DNA from: Trileptium ribeirensis | Lineage: Eukaryota > Nematoda > Enoplea > Enoplida > Thoracostomopsidae | Direction of reading: 5' to 3' | DNA: 64,000 bases | Assembly: GCA_030248225.1 (NCBI GenBank) | Contig: JASANE010030321.1 | Coordinates: 16,644-80,643, forward strand | In this document: positions 36,801 to 45,833 of the stretch, piece by piece | Layout: each line of letters starts with the position of its first letter | Position numbering within the stretch: position 1 is the stretch's first letter | Notes under the pieces: model-generated | Databases searched by the model: none | What the model saw: the letters and a program-made list of their open reading frames with translations, nothing else | Told to the model about the DNA's origin: nothing | Made by a program: the position numbers and the translations under genes

Positions 36801-39800
36801 CGACAATTTAGCGCTATGGTAATTTATGTCTTAAAAACATTTTGCATCCTAAAAACATTAATTTTCATACATAAAAAATTTGGATTTAGTTGAACATGGG
36901 TGTTTCGGCCGAATGGTAGAGAAGTGGACATGGGAGAAATAGCAAGAACATGGGGTCCCCCCACTGTGGACAAGCCAGCAAAATATAACGTTGAAAATGA
37001 CGATACCATGCATAGTTATTCGGTGAGCGGGTCACTGTAGATACAGTACTATCCCAAAAAGAGTAAGTCGGTCAAATGCGTTCGAATAAATCACTCGATC
37101 GTTTTTACCATGCTTGAAAACCTTTTGTAATAACAGATGCAACAAAATATCACACTACATTTAAAACTAGAATCTTGGCGACATGCCAAGTGTATGAATT
37201 CGGAGAAATGAGGAGCTGTAACCTTAGCATACAGTGGAACAAATATATTCCTGTTAAGAAACAAAAATGTAACTCACCAAAAAATATTTATTAATCTGCT
37301 GTTCAATAAGGCATCGATGCAGCAAAACTGATACTCAGATATTTAATACGCATACTAAGAGGGTTAACTGCACCTCAGAACTGCTTACGAATCCTGAACA
37401 ACAATGTATGTAATCTATGCATACATAAGAATCTTAACAAAAGCACAGTAGCACAGAAAACATAAACACAATTTGCTACAGACCGCATGACATTCGTCCC
37501 TTTCGCACCATTCGCATTGTCTCACCCATTGCTATAACTACCTCTACACGAAAAGATACGTTTAGATACAGTGAAGATTTGAAATCAGCAGCCACGAAAA
37601 CCCATATGAACTTATTTTGAGTCACAAATCTATTAGTATACCGTTGGAAGTGATAATGTCACAGATGACTATATATGGCGTCGGGCCCAAATTTGGCCTC
37701 ACATATCAATTGACCCAGGGGTACAACATATACTCTGTTGGCACCTTACAGGTAGCCCAGCAGTAGGTATCAGCTCAAGGGTTGCCGAGTTATGAGCAAA
37801 AATTACCCATTTAACCATGTACCCCTGGGTACCCGTTTGATTCCCCTGTGGTGGGACCTGGGAATGTCGAATCGGAATAAAACCTCCAAAAGGCACATAT
37901 AGAGTATTGTAGCTTTCATATGAGCCCTCACACGTCTATATCGGTTTACGTTGAGATAACGAAGTCCTGTTTACAGAGAAAAAATAAACGGACACCCATC
38001 TTTTTCACCATACTGCGGTCTAGTGAGAATTCTTCGATTCCGAAGCTAGCACTTCTACATCTCTGAATTCAATATCGAAATCATGTATATGGTTACTGTG
38101 GGTGGGGGTTCCCTGTGGATACAGTGCAATTTCAAAAAAGATAAACCGATCATAGATACGCTCAAATGAACTACTCCGTTGTTTTCAGTGACCCCAAAAA
38201 CCTTTACAGTCACCATTATAATGATTATAAACCATTATCTTAAAAATGTGACAACTAAAGGGTTAAAATAGACCCATTTGGGATCCCATTTTGTGCCCAT
38301 ACATCGTCATCCGCGAGACTGACAAAAATAGATTTTCAATAAAGTTGTAAATCTTATCCAGCCGAACATAAAACATGTGAAAGTTTTGATACGAGTGTGT
38401 TTTGAGATATATCTAAAAACGCGTTTTCACTCGGTCACAAAAATTGAAGGGGTACTCTACATAAGGGGGCATGGCCTACTAATTCGGTGTTTAGATGCAA
38501 TTGTTTGTAATATTCAATAATGGATTAGATAAGATAAACCTGCGGCGTCACGGTTACAGATATATTTATACCATCCATGCGCCATACGGTCGGAAAGCGA
38601 TTCCGCAGATGCATAATCGAGATGGAAGAGAAGTAGACAGGGGTAAAGCAGAAAACTGTGATACGTTACACATGAGTACGAATAGGTTATGGTTATGTAT
38701 TCATATCAATTATTGCTCAGATTTCATAATTCGCACATCACAGGTACTTGCTTCTCCAAATAAAAGAGACACGGCCCCCAGGTAAACTGACCTCACCCAG
38801 GTTTTCAAGTTCATAACCCATGTAAATTTTGACCTCCCACATTTTATACTCTCCAAGTTTTCAGCGTCAAAAATTGCTCAAATTTTCCATCTCCATATAT
38901 ATGCATTATAGCAATTAGTCGTGCACACTTGCAGTATTTTGTAGCCCTCACATCAACTTTGGGATCCCATATGAACTGACATGAATTCCCCAGTTGCGAA
39001 CTCGGGGGACACCATTATAGATCATGCCCCATTCACGATTTTGGTAGCTTGAAGAGGCCAAGCTTAATACATAAAATCTCAACTGTAACAAAACCTCGAG
39101 CGTGGCAGTCGCCCGCAGAATGCTGGCTCTAAACAAGACAGTCATTTCGGGATAGCAATTTTTTGGCTTCTTGTTTCATTTATGGAACTAGATTACTAAG
39201 AATATGTAATCTGCGCCGTCTGTTATGCTACACAATCTTTGCTTCGAAATAGGTTAAGCGGGCAGGTCATTCTGGCGGGTGTGGTGGGGGAGGCAACCCT
39301 GGCCTGCCCATAGCCCTCCGAAAGGTCAAAGCATAGTCATTCTCGGTGGAAATTGCAAAGTGGGGGTATTTGATTTTGCTTAAAAACGCTAAACGTTTCT
39401 ATATTTTCATGTATACTCTTGCTGTCTTACAAATATTTTCAGGCTATAAAACGACGTTTTAGCATTAGAAAGACAACTAATTAATTTTCAAATCATTTTG
39501 CATACAGGGAACATAAATTTAGAGACATATGACACACTGTGTATCATTCCATGAACGTATTTTTCAAAAAGGGTAAATTTCATCAGGAAAACTCTAAAAA
39601 ACAATTTGCTATATTCTATGTAAGGCGCTATATGTCATTTAAATGTTATGACTGTGCGTGTCGATAAAAATAACTTTAGACAACGTTGCATGTTATTTTC
39701 TTTATGTAACCAAATAAAATCGTCTCTGACTAACCTGTGTTCAACTGCGGCTACAACAAATCCATGACTAGCAATTTCGGCACAAATTGTCGAGTACGTC

Positions 39801-40125
39801 GAACGACACGCTCCTAAACCGTGTGAAAACAAGACACATGGAAACGATGTTCCGGACGTCCGCGGAGCAAGTTTCTCGTGTAACAGTGCTGGAGATCGAG
39901 TATCGCCTACGGTTAAATGTAACATTATTCCTATGGGATATACATACATAGCAAGAAATGGCTATTGCGCTTCGAAAAAACAAACGAACATCGAATAGAA
40001 TTCGATCAAATGCCGACTTTTGGTATTTAGGCCGATTTTTGGACTGCACTCCCATGACGGCAATAGCTCGGCCATATTCTTCTAATCGCGGTGTCTCTCG
40101 CCTCCAGTTGGTCTCCGACTGCTTT
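27727..40125 (-). CDS. PAF-acetylhydrolase / PLA2G7-like phospholipase (gene span, 5' end not found)
   Basis: This enzyme family hydrolyses the short or oxidised sn-2 acyl group of platelet-activating factor-like phospholipids. Minus-strand coding exons are 39735-39906, 35274-35466, 31959-32123, 30999-31090, 29100-29369 and 27727-27892, plus a probable exon 39944-about 40125. All junctions from 39906 onward have GT-AG sites and compatible phases. In order they carry FSHGLGACRSTYS, ASHGFVVAAVEHR-D, GHSYGGGTV (Ser nucleophile), VVLDGWMFPL (Asp) and LGTVHAS (His), so the whole triad is present. About 410 residues are visible against about 440 in human PLA2G7. The missing part is the N-terminus, including any signal peptide, so secreted versus intracellular location cannot be judged. 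Introns measure 37, 4268, 3150, 868, 1629 and 1207 nt. No AATAAA was seen between the stop and the satellite. Confidence 0.92.
28933..29055 (-). CDS. Candidate exon inside the last PAF-AH intron, gene unidentified
   Basis: Only 44 nt below the PAF-AH exon at 29100 is a pyrimidine-rich acceptor ending ctgcag, then 41 open codons and a consensus donor gtaagt at 28932. The product contains LIRFLNGSCKVRLVTVGELD and, from a possible start Met at 28995, MSEKIKMCES. Its phases are 0 and 0. They do not fit the PAF-AH frame, because joining it to either neighbour creates a stop. It could be the 5' exon of another same-strand gene, perhaps the one ending at 19323, or a chance frame. Confidence 0.3.
29100..29369 (-). 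CDS. PAF-AH exon with catalytic Asp block
   Basis: The acceptor gtttcag precedes 29369 and the donor gtgagt follows 29100. The exon encodes VGVVLDGWMFPLDKSS, QPVLFINADNFHW and ANVDVMKMV, then a Ser/Thr/Asn-rich insertion of about 40 residues and NEKRLVTIL. The Asp in VVLDGW aligns with the PLA2G7 catalytic Asp. The low-complexity insertion is longer than the short basic loop at this place in vertebrate proteins. The exon ends two bases into a codon. If the following intron is retained, translation stops at once. Confidence 0.93.
29530..29990. repeat. Intron copy of a ~168-bp repeat family
   Basis: Blocks containing 'ggaaatcgggtt' followed by 'gaccgtaaaacc' and 'cccatgaaaa' occur near 29790 and 29935. 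They recur at 33.1-33.7 kb and 35.8 kb. No coding function is seen. Confidence 0.55.
30078..30536 (+). repeat. Four-copy 116-bp AT-rich tandem repeat
   Basis: Units start 'gtcgagaataactag' at 30078, 30194, 30310 and 30424 and end 'attctagctatcat'. They are 95% alike or better by eye. The unit sequence is unrelated to the large satellite at 23.35-27.5 kb despite the same period. The array lies in the intron between PAF-AH exons 29369 and 30999. Confidence 0.9.
30560..30990 (+). repeat. Five diverged ~97-bp tandem units next to a PAF-AH splice donor
   Basis: Blocks resembling 'ccaaatgttgccgg' recur near 30596, 30695, 30791, 30888 and 30962. They are accompanied by 'acttgaaatcggtaatt' and 'gtatcgggtaaat'. 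The last unit ends about 10 bp from the donor of the GHSYGG exon, and the exon end itself reads like the repeat's 'cttgaaatcggta' segment. Confidence 0.75.
30999..31090 (-). CDS. PAF-AH exon with GHSYGG nucleophile elbow
   Basis: The acceptor (ttttag) precedes 31090 and the donor gtaagt follows 30999. The 92-nt exon encodes GAIDLSKTAVVGHSYGGGTV and LGVLAADTDF, ending two bases into a codon. The Ser in GHSYGG is the expected catalytic nucleophile of an alpha/beta hydrolase. A 97-bp tandem repeat cluster begins directly beside its donor. Confidence 0.95.
31100..31950. other. PAF-AH intron, no further feature
   Basis: The short plus-strand frame at 31325-31528 has no recognisable motif. Confidence 0.5.
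31959..32123 (-). CDS. PAF-AH exon (RQR-EE helix region)
   Basis: A pyrimidine-rich acceptor (tgttgttgttttag) precedes 32123 and the donor AAA|gtaac follows 31959. The exon is exactly 55 codons with phase 0 at both ends. It reads LRQRVEEVRLTYHLLEAINL, then a Gly- and Asp-rich loop and FDLAQFK. This corresponds to the helical segment between the EHRD block and the nucleophile elbow in PLA2G7. The loop is longer than I would expect and contains GPGGA. Confidence 0.9.
32487..32500. other. 14-bp perfect palindrome CTGTTCGCGAACAG
   Basis: This intronic palindrome extends the GTTCGCGAAC core seen three times at 3.15-3.26 kb. It has the shape of a dimeric DNA-binding site. No function is known. Confidence 0.5.
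32930..33700. repeat. Tandem ~168-bp intronic repeats
   Basis: Units marked by a 'tggaaatcgggtt'-like block followed by 'gaccctaaaacc' and 'cccatgaaaa' occur near 33120, 33285, 33460 and 33625, spaced 165-175 bp. They are related to 29.5-30.0 kb and 35.8 kb. They lie in the PAF-AH intron between 32123 and 35274. Confidence 0.7.
33835..34590. repeat. Foldback: ~250-bp diverged inverted repeat
   Basis: The arm 34335-34590 matches the reverse complement of 33835-34075. Both read 'ttctttgtca-atc-ggccatac' and then a block with 'aaaatggaga'. The translated similarity of the minus frame at 33693-33953 and the plus frame at 34449-34706 reflects this inversion. About 260 bp of unrelated DNA separates the arms. 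Confidence 0.7.
34600..35260. other. PAF-AH intron, no feature recognised
   Basis: No repeat or coding signature was identified. Confidence 0.45.
35274..35466 (-). CDS. PAF-AH exon starting EHR-D, with duplicated acceptor
   Basis: The acceptor (gtgttttag) precedes 35466 and the donor CAG|gtaact follows 35274. The 64 codons run from DKSACLSYWRR to EEFKFRNRQ, matching the EHRD-SA and E---RN-Q landmarks of PAF-AH. The first base completes the EHR arginine and the last codon is complete. A 129-bp tandem copy covers the acceptor and first part of the exon, giving a second acceptor before 35595. Confidence 0.92.
35383..35640 (-). repeat. 129-bp tandem duplication across an exon boundary
   Basis: Blocks starting at 35383 and 35512 are nearly identical over 129 bp. 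Each contains the intron end, the acceptor and about the first 80 coding bases of the EHR-D exon. The near-identity implies a recent event or an assembly duplication. Because 129 is divisible by three and the intron tail has no stop in this frame, use of the outer acceptor adds 43 residues in frame. Confidence 0.9.
35880..36600 (+). repeat. Diverged ~165-bp tandem repeats in PAF-AH intron
   Basis: Units combine 'aaagtaagtcggtc', 'acactcaaataaatcact', 'cgttttcagcat-ctcgaaaacc' and 'taa-cacaaatgcaacaaa'. They recur near 36060, 36215, 36395 and 36560, with further single units near 35.9, 37.08 and 38.15 kb. Confidence 0.75.
36633..36978 (+). mobile_element. 346-bp TIR element, family R, copy 1
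   Basis: It starts CTGGAATGTCCACAGCCC and ends with the inverted counterpart ...ACTGTGGACAAGCCAG. CAAAA stands on both sides as a 5-bp target duplication. The interior is AT-rich and has 'tgctataaaacgac'. It carries no ORF of note. It was inserted into the 165-bp repeat array. Copies at 39.27 kb, 40553-40904 and about 55.64-55.96 kb belong to the same family. Confidence 0.8.
37000..39260. other. PAF-AH intron with single diverged 165-bp units
   Basis: Isolated units of the 165-bp repeat appear near 37.05-37.16 kb and 38.13-38.21 kb. No gene was recognised; the frames at 37699-37896 and 38495-38785 lack motifs. Confidence 0.45.
39270..39500 (+). mobile_element. Partial family R element
   Basis: Sequence from CTGGCCTGCCCATAGCCCTC through 'ggctataaaacgacgtttta' matches the left half of the copy at 36633. 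The right end is not recognisable. Confidence 0.6.
39735..39906 (-). CDS. PAF-AH exon with FSHGLG motif
   Basis: The acceptor CGTAG precedes 39906 and the donor (CACAG|GTTAGT) follows 39735. The 56 full codons include SPALLHEKL, FPCVLFSHGLGACRSTYS and ASHGFVVAAVEH, the most conserved stretch of the family and part of the oxyanion region. The exon begins with the last two bases of a codon and ends two bases into the EHR arginine codon, the same place as a known intron in the vertebrate gene. Confidence 0.93.
39944..40125 (-). CDS. PAF-AH probable upstream exon (W-x-x-EY block)
   Basis: The frame reads NWRRETPRLEEYGRAIAVMG and later FDRILFDVRLFF. This fits the region just before the lipase core in PAF-AH proteins, where a Trp, an Asp/Glu-Tyr pair and a hydrophobic stretch precede the substrate pocket. 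A donor gtatat at 39943 leaves one base of a codon, which the exon at 39906 completes. The start is uncertain: an AG at 40126-40127 is the best acceptor, and a stop just upstream limits the frame to about 40133. If the 37-nt intron is wrong, the alternative is a frameshift at about 39.93 kb. Confidence 0.6.
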
Positions 40126-40423
40126 CTTGAGGATCATAACCATACCCAAAATAGTATAAATTCCAACTTTATACTGAATGCGGCTTAAATTTCCATACGA
40201 CACTTACTAAACTGGTATTTAGGAAAAAACTCTTAATCTTTTACGTCTTGAATTAGTTTACACTTCGAGTATAGAGAGACAATATGGTCGCCGCGAGGTG
40301 TTCAATCCCGGAAGATCGGGTGAAGCTCACGTTTACTAACCACTTAAGAATCTTCGCAAAGCTACATGAAAAACAGCACGCGTGCAGTATAGCAGTTAGT
40401 ACACTAAATTTAAACGTAATTAG

Positions 40424-41760
40424 CAGGGAATAACCGAGCCGGAACCAGCAACCGGAACCGTCTATTTAAACCGGATCCGGAACCTGGTCTTGGATACTTA
40501 TATATATAGTAAAACAGGTGAACGAAGAAATGAAAATACCGTTGATTTAAAACTGGCCTATCCACAATGGGGGGCCCACTTTCAAATTCTCTATGTTCGT
40601 GACAGTTTCCCCATGTCCGTCCCCTCACCACTAGGCCGAAACCCCTCACGTTCAACTAATTTCAAAAATTTTTTATGTCTAACAATTTATGATTTTTGTT
40701 TGCAAATTGTTTTTTAAACATTAGTTACCACTACTTATAATGCCAAAATATAGCTTTTTAGCTTGAAAATACATTCACGGCAGTAAAACTGCGTGAAAAT
40801 ATGGGAATATTTAGTATTTTCAAGCAAAATTTATCCCCCACTTTTAATTTTTACCCGAGAATGTACATGCCCGTCGACTTTTCGGAAGGCTGTGGACAGA
40901 CCAGTAAAATGTAATAAAAATAAATTTCACATTAAACTTAATGTAATGGACTCTCTTCGGATATGGGGAGTGCCATGTATTGTGATCCTGGATCCAGCTT
41001 GGGTGCAGACTTACAATTTTTGTTTTGAAAATTTCACGAAATTTTACACAATAAAGAAACGTAATTACGAAACACAATTTGACATTATTACATAATTACA
41101 AATATATAAATTATTCTCTGCATGTCCACAGCCAAAATAAACGATGAAGGCCATTCGTAAAACCAGCAGCAAGCAACTATATACACATGTAAGCACAAAC
41201 GGCTGAAAGCCTGCACTTTGTAATAGAATTTGTTATTAGCAGACCCTATGTCTCCGAAGCGGAAACTGCCCTGGGTCCAGCGTGGGTCTAGCAAAAATTA
41301 TTTGGGCGTAAAAATATTTGGGTCCAGACCCACCTATGGACCCGAAAAACCTTGTCTGAGACTTTGAAGAGGCTGAGGAAGCTAAAATACTTATGTATCG
41401 ATGAAGATGTCGGTTTTTCGGATTCTCAGCGGAAAAATGTCTTATTCTGAACAGGCTTGCGTAAATTGCGACATATTGAATGTTATTGTAACGCATGGAG
41501 GATAGACTCAACTACTTTGCTCTGTTTCTAATCGCCTCCCTTTACTAGATATACGTTCGTTACATGTTATTCCGTAGGAAACTTGAAATTATTGACATAT
41601 ATGGTTCTAAAAGAAAATAAAAAGGTATACTATAATTTTCTGATAGTTGTATCAGAGATGAAGCAAAAAATGTGGGCAATTTTTAACCAGAATTCCGGTC
41701 CCGGTATGGTTTTTGCCTTACCGCAACCGGAACCGGAATTCCGGTTACTCCATGCTATAG
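40424..41760 (+). mobile_element. hAT-like MITE, family A copy 1, split by nested insertions
   Basis: The left end CAGGGAATAACCGAGCCGG lies at 40424, and the subterminal GGAACC blocks match other copies at 45.83, 46.95 and 58.59 kb. Family R is inserted at 40553-40904. Further foreign DNA occupies about 40.97-41.33 kb. The rest resumes at 41.34 kb and ends near 41.75 kb with the palindromic CCGGAATTCCGG block. No transposase is present. The arrangement gives a relative age: A before R. Confidence 0.7.
40553..40904 (-). mobile_element. 352-bp TIR element, family R, nested in family A
   Basis: The ends are CTGGCCTATCCACA and TGTGGACAGACCAG, inverted matches with two differences. TAAAA flanks both sides. 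It is in opposite orientation to the copy at 36633. A minus-strand block resembling a tRNA A-box occurs near the GC-rich end, but the TIRs and duplication identify a DNA element. Confidence 0.85.
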
Positions 41761-42382
41761 GAATTAAAGGATTAATGACTGCTGTAATTTATGGACGTAA
41801 AAAAATAACCGAGCGGGTTCATGAAATCACTAGAACCAGAATGTGGGCAGCATCAAAGCTAAAGGTAGACCATAAAAATCCACATAAAGACATACTTCGA
41901 ACAACCGAAGTGCTAAGGACGTGGTATTGGTGGATACTGCTTGAAAAATTACGTATCTCCATTTTCGCTTCATGACGTTGCATAACATGAACACACAAAG
42001 CTCCAACTTAACGTAAATCAAACGATACCAGTGCATTGAATGAATGAATGACAGCAGGAGGGGTTAATGTAATCTGGTTGGACCCTAGGTCCTTTCCAGT
42101 ATCCCAATCTGTTTAAAGAATCTAAAATCTTATCATATTCCAGAAACCTATTAATCGGTCAATTTTAATTGATGGCCTTGGGAGCTATCCAAAATTCCAT
42201 GCCCAAAGAATTTCAATCTTTAATCTCTTAGTTTACTGCATTCAAAAGTCAATTGTTTTGCAGTCTCAAAATTTTTACCACACTTTCAACACTTGCCATT
42301 GTCTTCAATCATAAAAGTTTTCAAATGTTTCATAAAATTCTCGTGCCTAGTAAAAAACTACACGGCAATTCTCATTGTATCT

Positions 42383-44040
42383 TTATTCAATTTCCATAGA
42401 AACATGTAGTTTCTTTTTATCAATTCCTTTGAAGAAACATCTAGTCTGAAAGCAGTTATTTCCATCGCGCCACTTTGATTGATGGTTCCTATATGAACAG
42501 TCTTTTAAGAAAGTCTTAACAATCGTATTACTTATAGGAATACAAGGTCCGGGATCCACAAACGCAGTGTCCGATCCCTTCTTAGCCAGCCTATCAGCCA
42601 CTTCACTCCCAAACAGTCCAGAATGTCCTTTAATCCAACCTAGTTTCAAGCTATTCCTCTTACCAACCCTATTAAGATGCTTTACGCATTTTAGCACGCA
42701 CCAAGATCTGGTTCGAGAATTATCTAATGCTTTAAGTGCAGTTTGACTATCGCTAAAAATAGCGATACTTCTGATCCTAAGTTTTCTTCTTCTAAAATTT
42801 CTGCGCATCTGCATATAGCAGTAACCTCTGCCCGAAAAACAATTGCATGTCGACCAAGTCGGATGAATAGTGATACTTTATTTGGAATAAAGATACCCCC
42901 ACCACAACTTCTTTCATTGCCCCTGACGATCGCCGAACCATTCGTGTAACATATCATTTCAGTACTTTCCACGGACTCTACGCTAAAGTCATCATAAATC
43001 CAGAATTGGTTATTCCTAGTTGCTACCGTACTATCTGAAGCCATGCTCAGAAGGGGACCATATTTGACAGCTTCCTCCGCAATCGTCGGTTGCCCACGTC
43101 CTTTAAATATATAATCACTCCTCCGCTATCGTCGGTTGCCCACGTCCTTTAAATATATAATCACTCCAGATACCCATACATTTGAATCTGTGGTATTCCT
43201 TCAGCGCCAATTCTTTAGCCAATACATCAATGGGTGTGATATTCAACACCACTTGCACACCATCAAGAGGACTGGTTCTAAAAGCACCCCTAATCATGCA
43301 ACAAGCTAATCTTTGAACCTTTTTACGAAAGCCTGCATATGACACCAAATGTAATCTGTGCCACCAGCACACCACGACATACATCAGTGACGGCATAACC
43401 ACTGACTTATACAAAAAAATTTGTTATACCTGGTTTCAACCCCCAATTACAGCCTGCAAATCTTTTAAATGAGAACAGACGACTAATGGCTTTACTACAA
43501 TATTCCATCAAATTTGGCTTCCAGTTTAGTTTGCTGTCTAATATTGACCCAAATATTTAACTTAACTCGAAAGCGGTACAGCTGTACCACCTATCACCAG
43601 CTGCTTATACCCACGTATACTCGTACTTTCCGGAACCCAATGAATAGATTCACAGAATTTCGTCCATTTTCCAATTTCCTATCTTTAATCATGTACTTAT
43701 ACTGATTTTGCAACATCCTATGTTTGTTCCACGTTCTTAAGTCACCATATTTAACCGCCATTCTATAAAGTTTCCTGACTTTTTCTTAATACTTGCTAAC
43801 TTATCATTCCACCATCTATTGCGATTCGCTCGATTAAGTTTTATCGTACAATTCTCTTGCGCCGCTGTTATAAGGGAGCTAGTTAATTTCATCACAGTAA
43901 TATCAATGTCATCTTTACTATTACACTGATCCCATTCTTCAGCATTTATAATTTCTTTTACCCTTCCTTTATATGAATTCCAATTTAATTTCCTAATATT
44001 GAGCTCAGGTTTTCCAGTTTTAACGGAATTCACAACCATT
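42383..44040 (-). pseudogene. Dead I/Jockey-like LINE ORF2 (linker, RT end, RNase H)
   Basis: In transcript order, 44039-43737 encodes the segment after the endonuclease (KLNWNSYKGRVKEIINAEEW, then RNRWWNDKLASIKKK). 43.6-43.1 kb encodes the C-terminal RT region (VKYLGSILDSKLNW in one frame, then VVMPSLMYVVVCWWHRLHLV). 43044-42383 encodes RNase H (ICYTNGSA, VFRAEVTAI, IFSDSQTALKAL, KGHSGLFGSEVADRLAKK). The RT core with its catalytic Asp pair is missing, so a deletion joined linker to RT end. The first RNase H Asp reads Asn in YTNGS. Frameshifts and a 47-bp tandem duplication at 43065-43163 confirm decay. RNase H suits the I superfamily. Confidence 0.85.
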
Positions 44041-45720
44041 CTGAACAGAATAAACTTGTGATCCGATCCAGAATATTATGTTAATATATCCTTCCCAACT
44101 ACGAATATATACCAGTGTATTAAGCCTAAAGTTCATACATGCCGAAGCACGGGTCACGGGCTACTGAGGCAGACTCAGACACCCCATCGAGGCACTGGTC
44201 TGTACCCTACCGAGGGCCCGGTCTGTACCTACCCAGGGTCCGGTCTAACCCTTCCCACTACGATGGTATCTACTACCACACTAGTGCACACACTCCCAAA
44301 ACGCACAGAGAATTTGCAGTAATTCATAAATATGGGGTGAAAATTGGCAAATATGAAGCTAAGGGGCAGTCAACTTTTTCCAGCACGTCAGGAGAACCCC
44401 ACCAAGGGCTTCTACTCCAGTTTGTATGACCGCCCCTGAAATCTCGGAGCGTAAGCATGTATGCTAAAAGTGTATATATCTACACCACTAACCAATAATC
44501 AAATCAAAACCAAATCGATGTATGCGGTAATTAACCGAGAGAAAATCCGCGTAACCTTGACGATATTCGACTCGTGGAAGCCAAGGCACGCATTCGTCTA
44601 ATCGTTTCTAAAATGTATGCTGTAACTAAATATACCTATATATACTAGCGAAAAAATATCGAACAATGTTCGAGCAAATTTATAAAGCGTGTTAAATTGT
44701 CGAAAGGATGTCGAGTAAAATTTTAGATTTCACGAACAATCAGGAATAATTTCCTGGCTAGAACGGTATTTACACTAGTATCTAGCTTGTTTTATTGCTA
44801 AAATGTCTTTTCCGAAGGTAATGTAATTCAGCGAGACGTATACATCTATGCTAAGCATCAACATGCGAAATAAGCGTAAATAAAACAGCACACTATTTAC
44901 GGCCATATAGCGAATGAACTGCTCTAAATAATGAGTCCAATATAAAATATTACCATTTATTGTGTATTTTGGGTTTGATATGCCCATTTATAACCTATTT
45001 TCGCCCAGTCCTATATCATGAACATTACAGAGATTTATTAGCTCTACAAAAAGAGCCTAATATGGCTCAAATATTTCAACCACTTGTCGTGACGCAATCC
45101 GTAACATGTCTTATCCGAACCTTTTTGAGCCGACCAGAGCCCAGTTGGTCAACTGTACGTCCGAAAAATTTGGAATCCGCTTCCGCGTATAGCTAATGAA
45201 CATGATAATGATTTTAAGCTTTCGAATAAGCTATCTGGCGAGTCAATCCACTAACCGAAGTAAAGATATGCGTGTCGTCCCAAATACCCTTTGAAACGGA
45301 CGTGGTAGAAATTTACCACTGTCAGTAAGAATTCTTCGCTGCGCTAGTTTAACTCACTGCAGTCACAAACTCAATAATCCAAGGAAATTCGTTAAAAACT
45401 GAAATTTGAAGACTTTTAGATATAAAAGCCACCCCCTCGGTTTCAAGCACGGCCCCAATTCATAACCCCTGACAAATTTTCAGAGAATGGAGAAAGCCTA
45501 AACGTTTTGTTTAAACGAAATTCTGAGATTAATTGTATGAGGGCATGTCGTTTTCTAATTATTTTCGTTTGCTTACTATGCATCTATCAACATTTCTGTC
45601 ATTTTAAGATGGTCCTCCTCCCCCATGTATAGCATACCGTGAGGCATAGCACCGATTATGTCATAAAGCCATGTCATAAGGCCAACCTGTCCGGTAAATT
45701 ATAAACATTAAAATAATCCG
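44041..45720. other. No gene recognised; short GC-rich triplication
   Basis: Near 44190-44255 a roughly 27-bp block with 'ggtctgtacc' and 'cgggtccggtct'-like text occurs three times. The remaining DNA shows no recognisable coding or RNA features. Confidence 0.4.
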
Positions 45721-45723
45721 CTA

Positions 45724-45724
<1 letters not shown>

Positions 45725-45800
<76 letters not shown>
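45725..45800. repeat. (TA)n microsatellite, about 35 units
   Basis: An uninterrupted TA run ends directly at a family A terminal motif (TATCAGGAAATAA) at about 45797. It is a likely insertion hot spot. Confidence 0.95.
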
Positions 45801-45833
45801 GAAATAAAAACTTATCCGGTAATTACCATATAT

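Noticed and set aside
39735..40125. PAF-AH as a frameshifted pseudogene
   Set aside because: All later junctions are in phase and the triad is intact; a 37-nt intron or a consensus error explains the one frame change.
40560..40650. tRNA-like SINE on the minus strand near 40.6 kb
   Set aside because: The A-box-like text is part of the family R TIR element and is shared with the copy ending at 36978.
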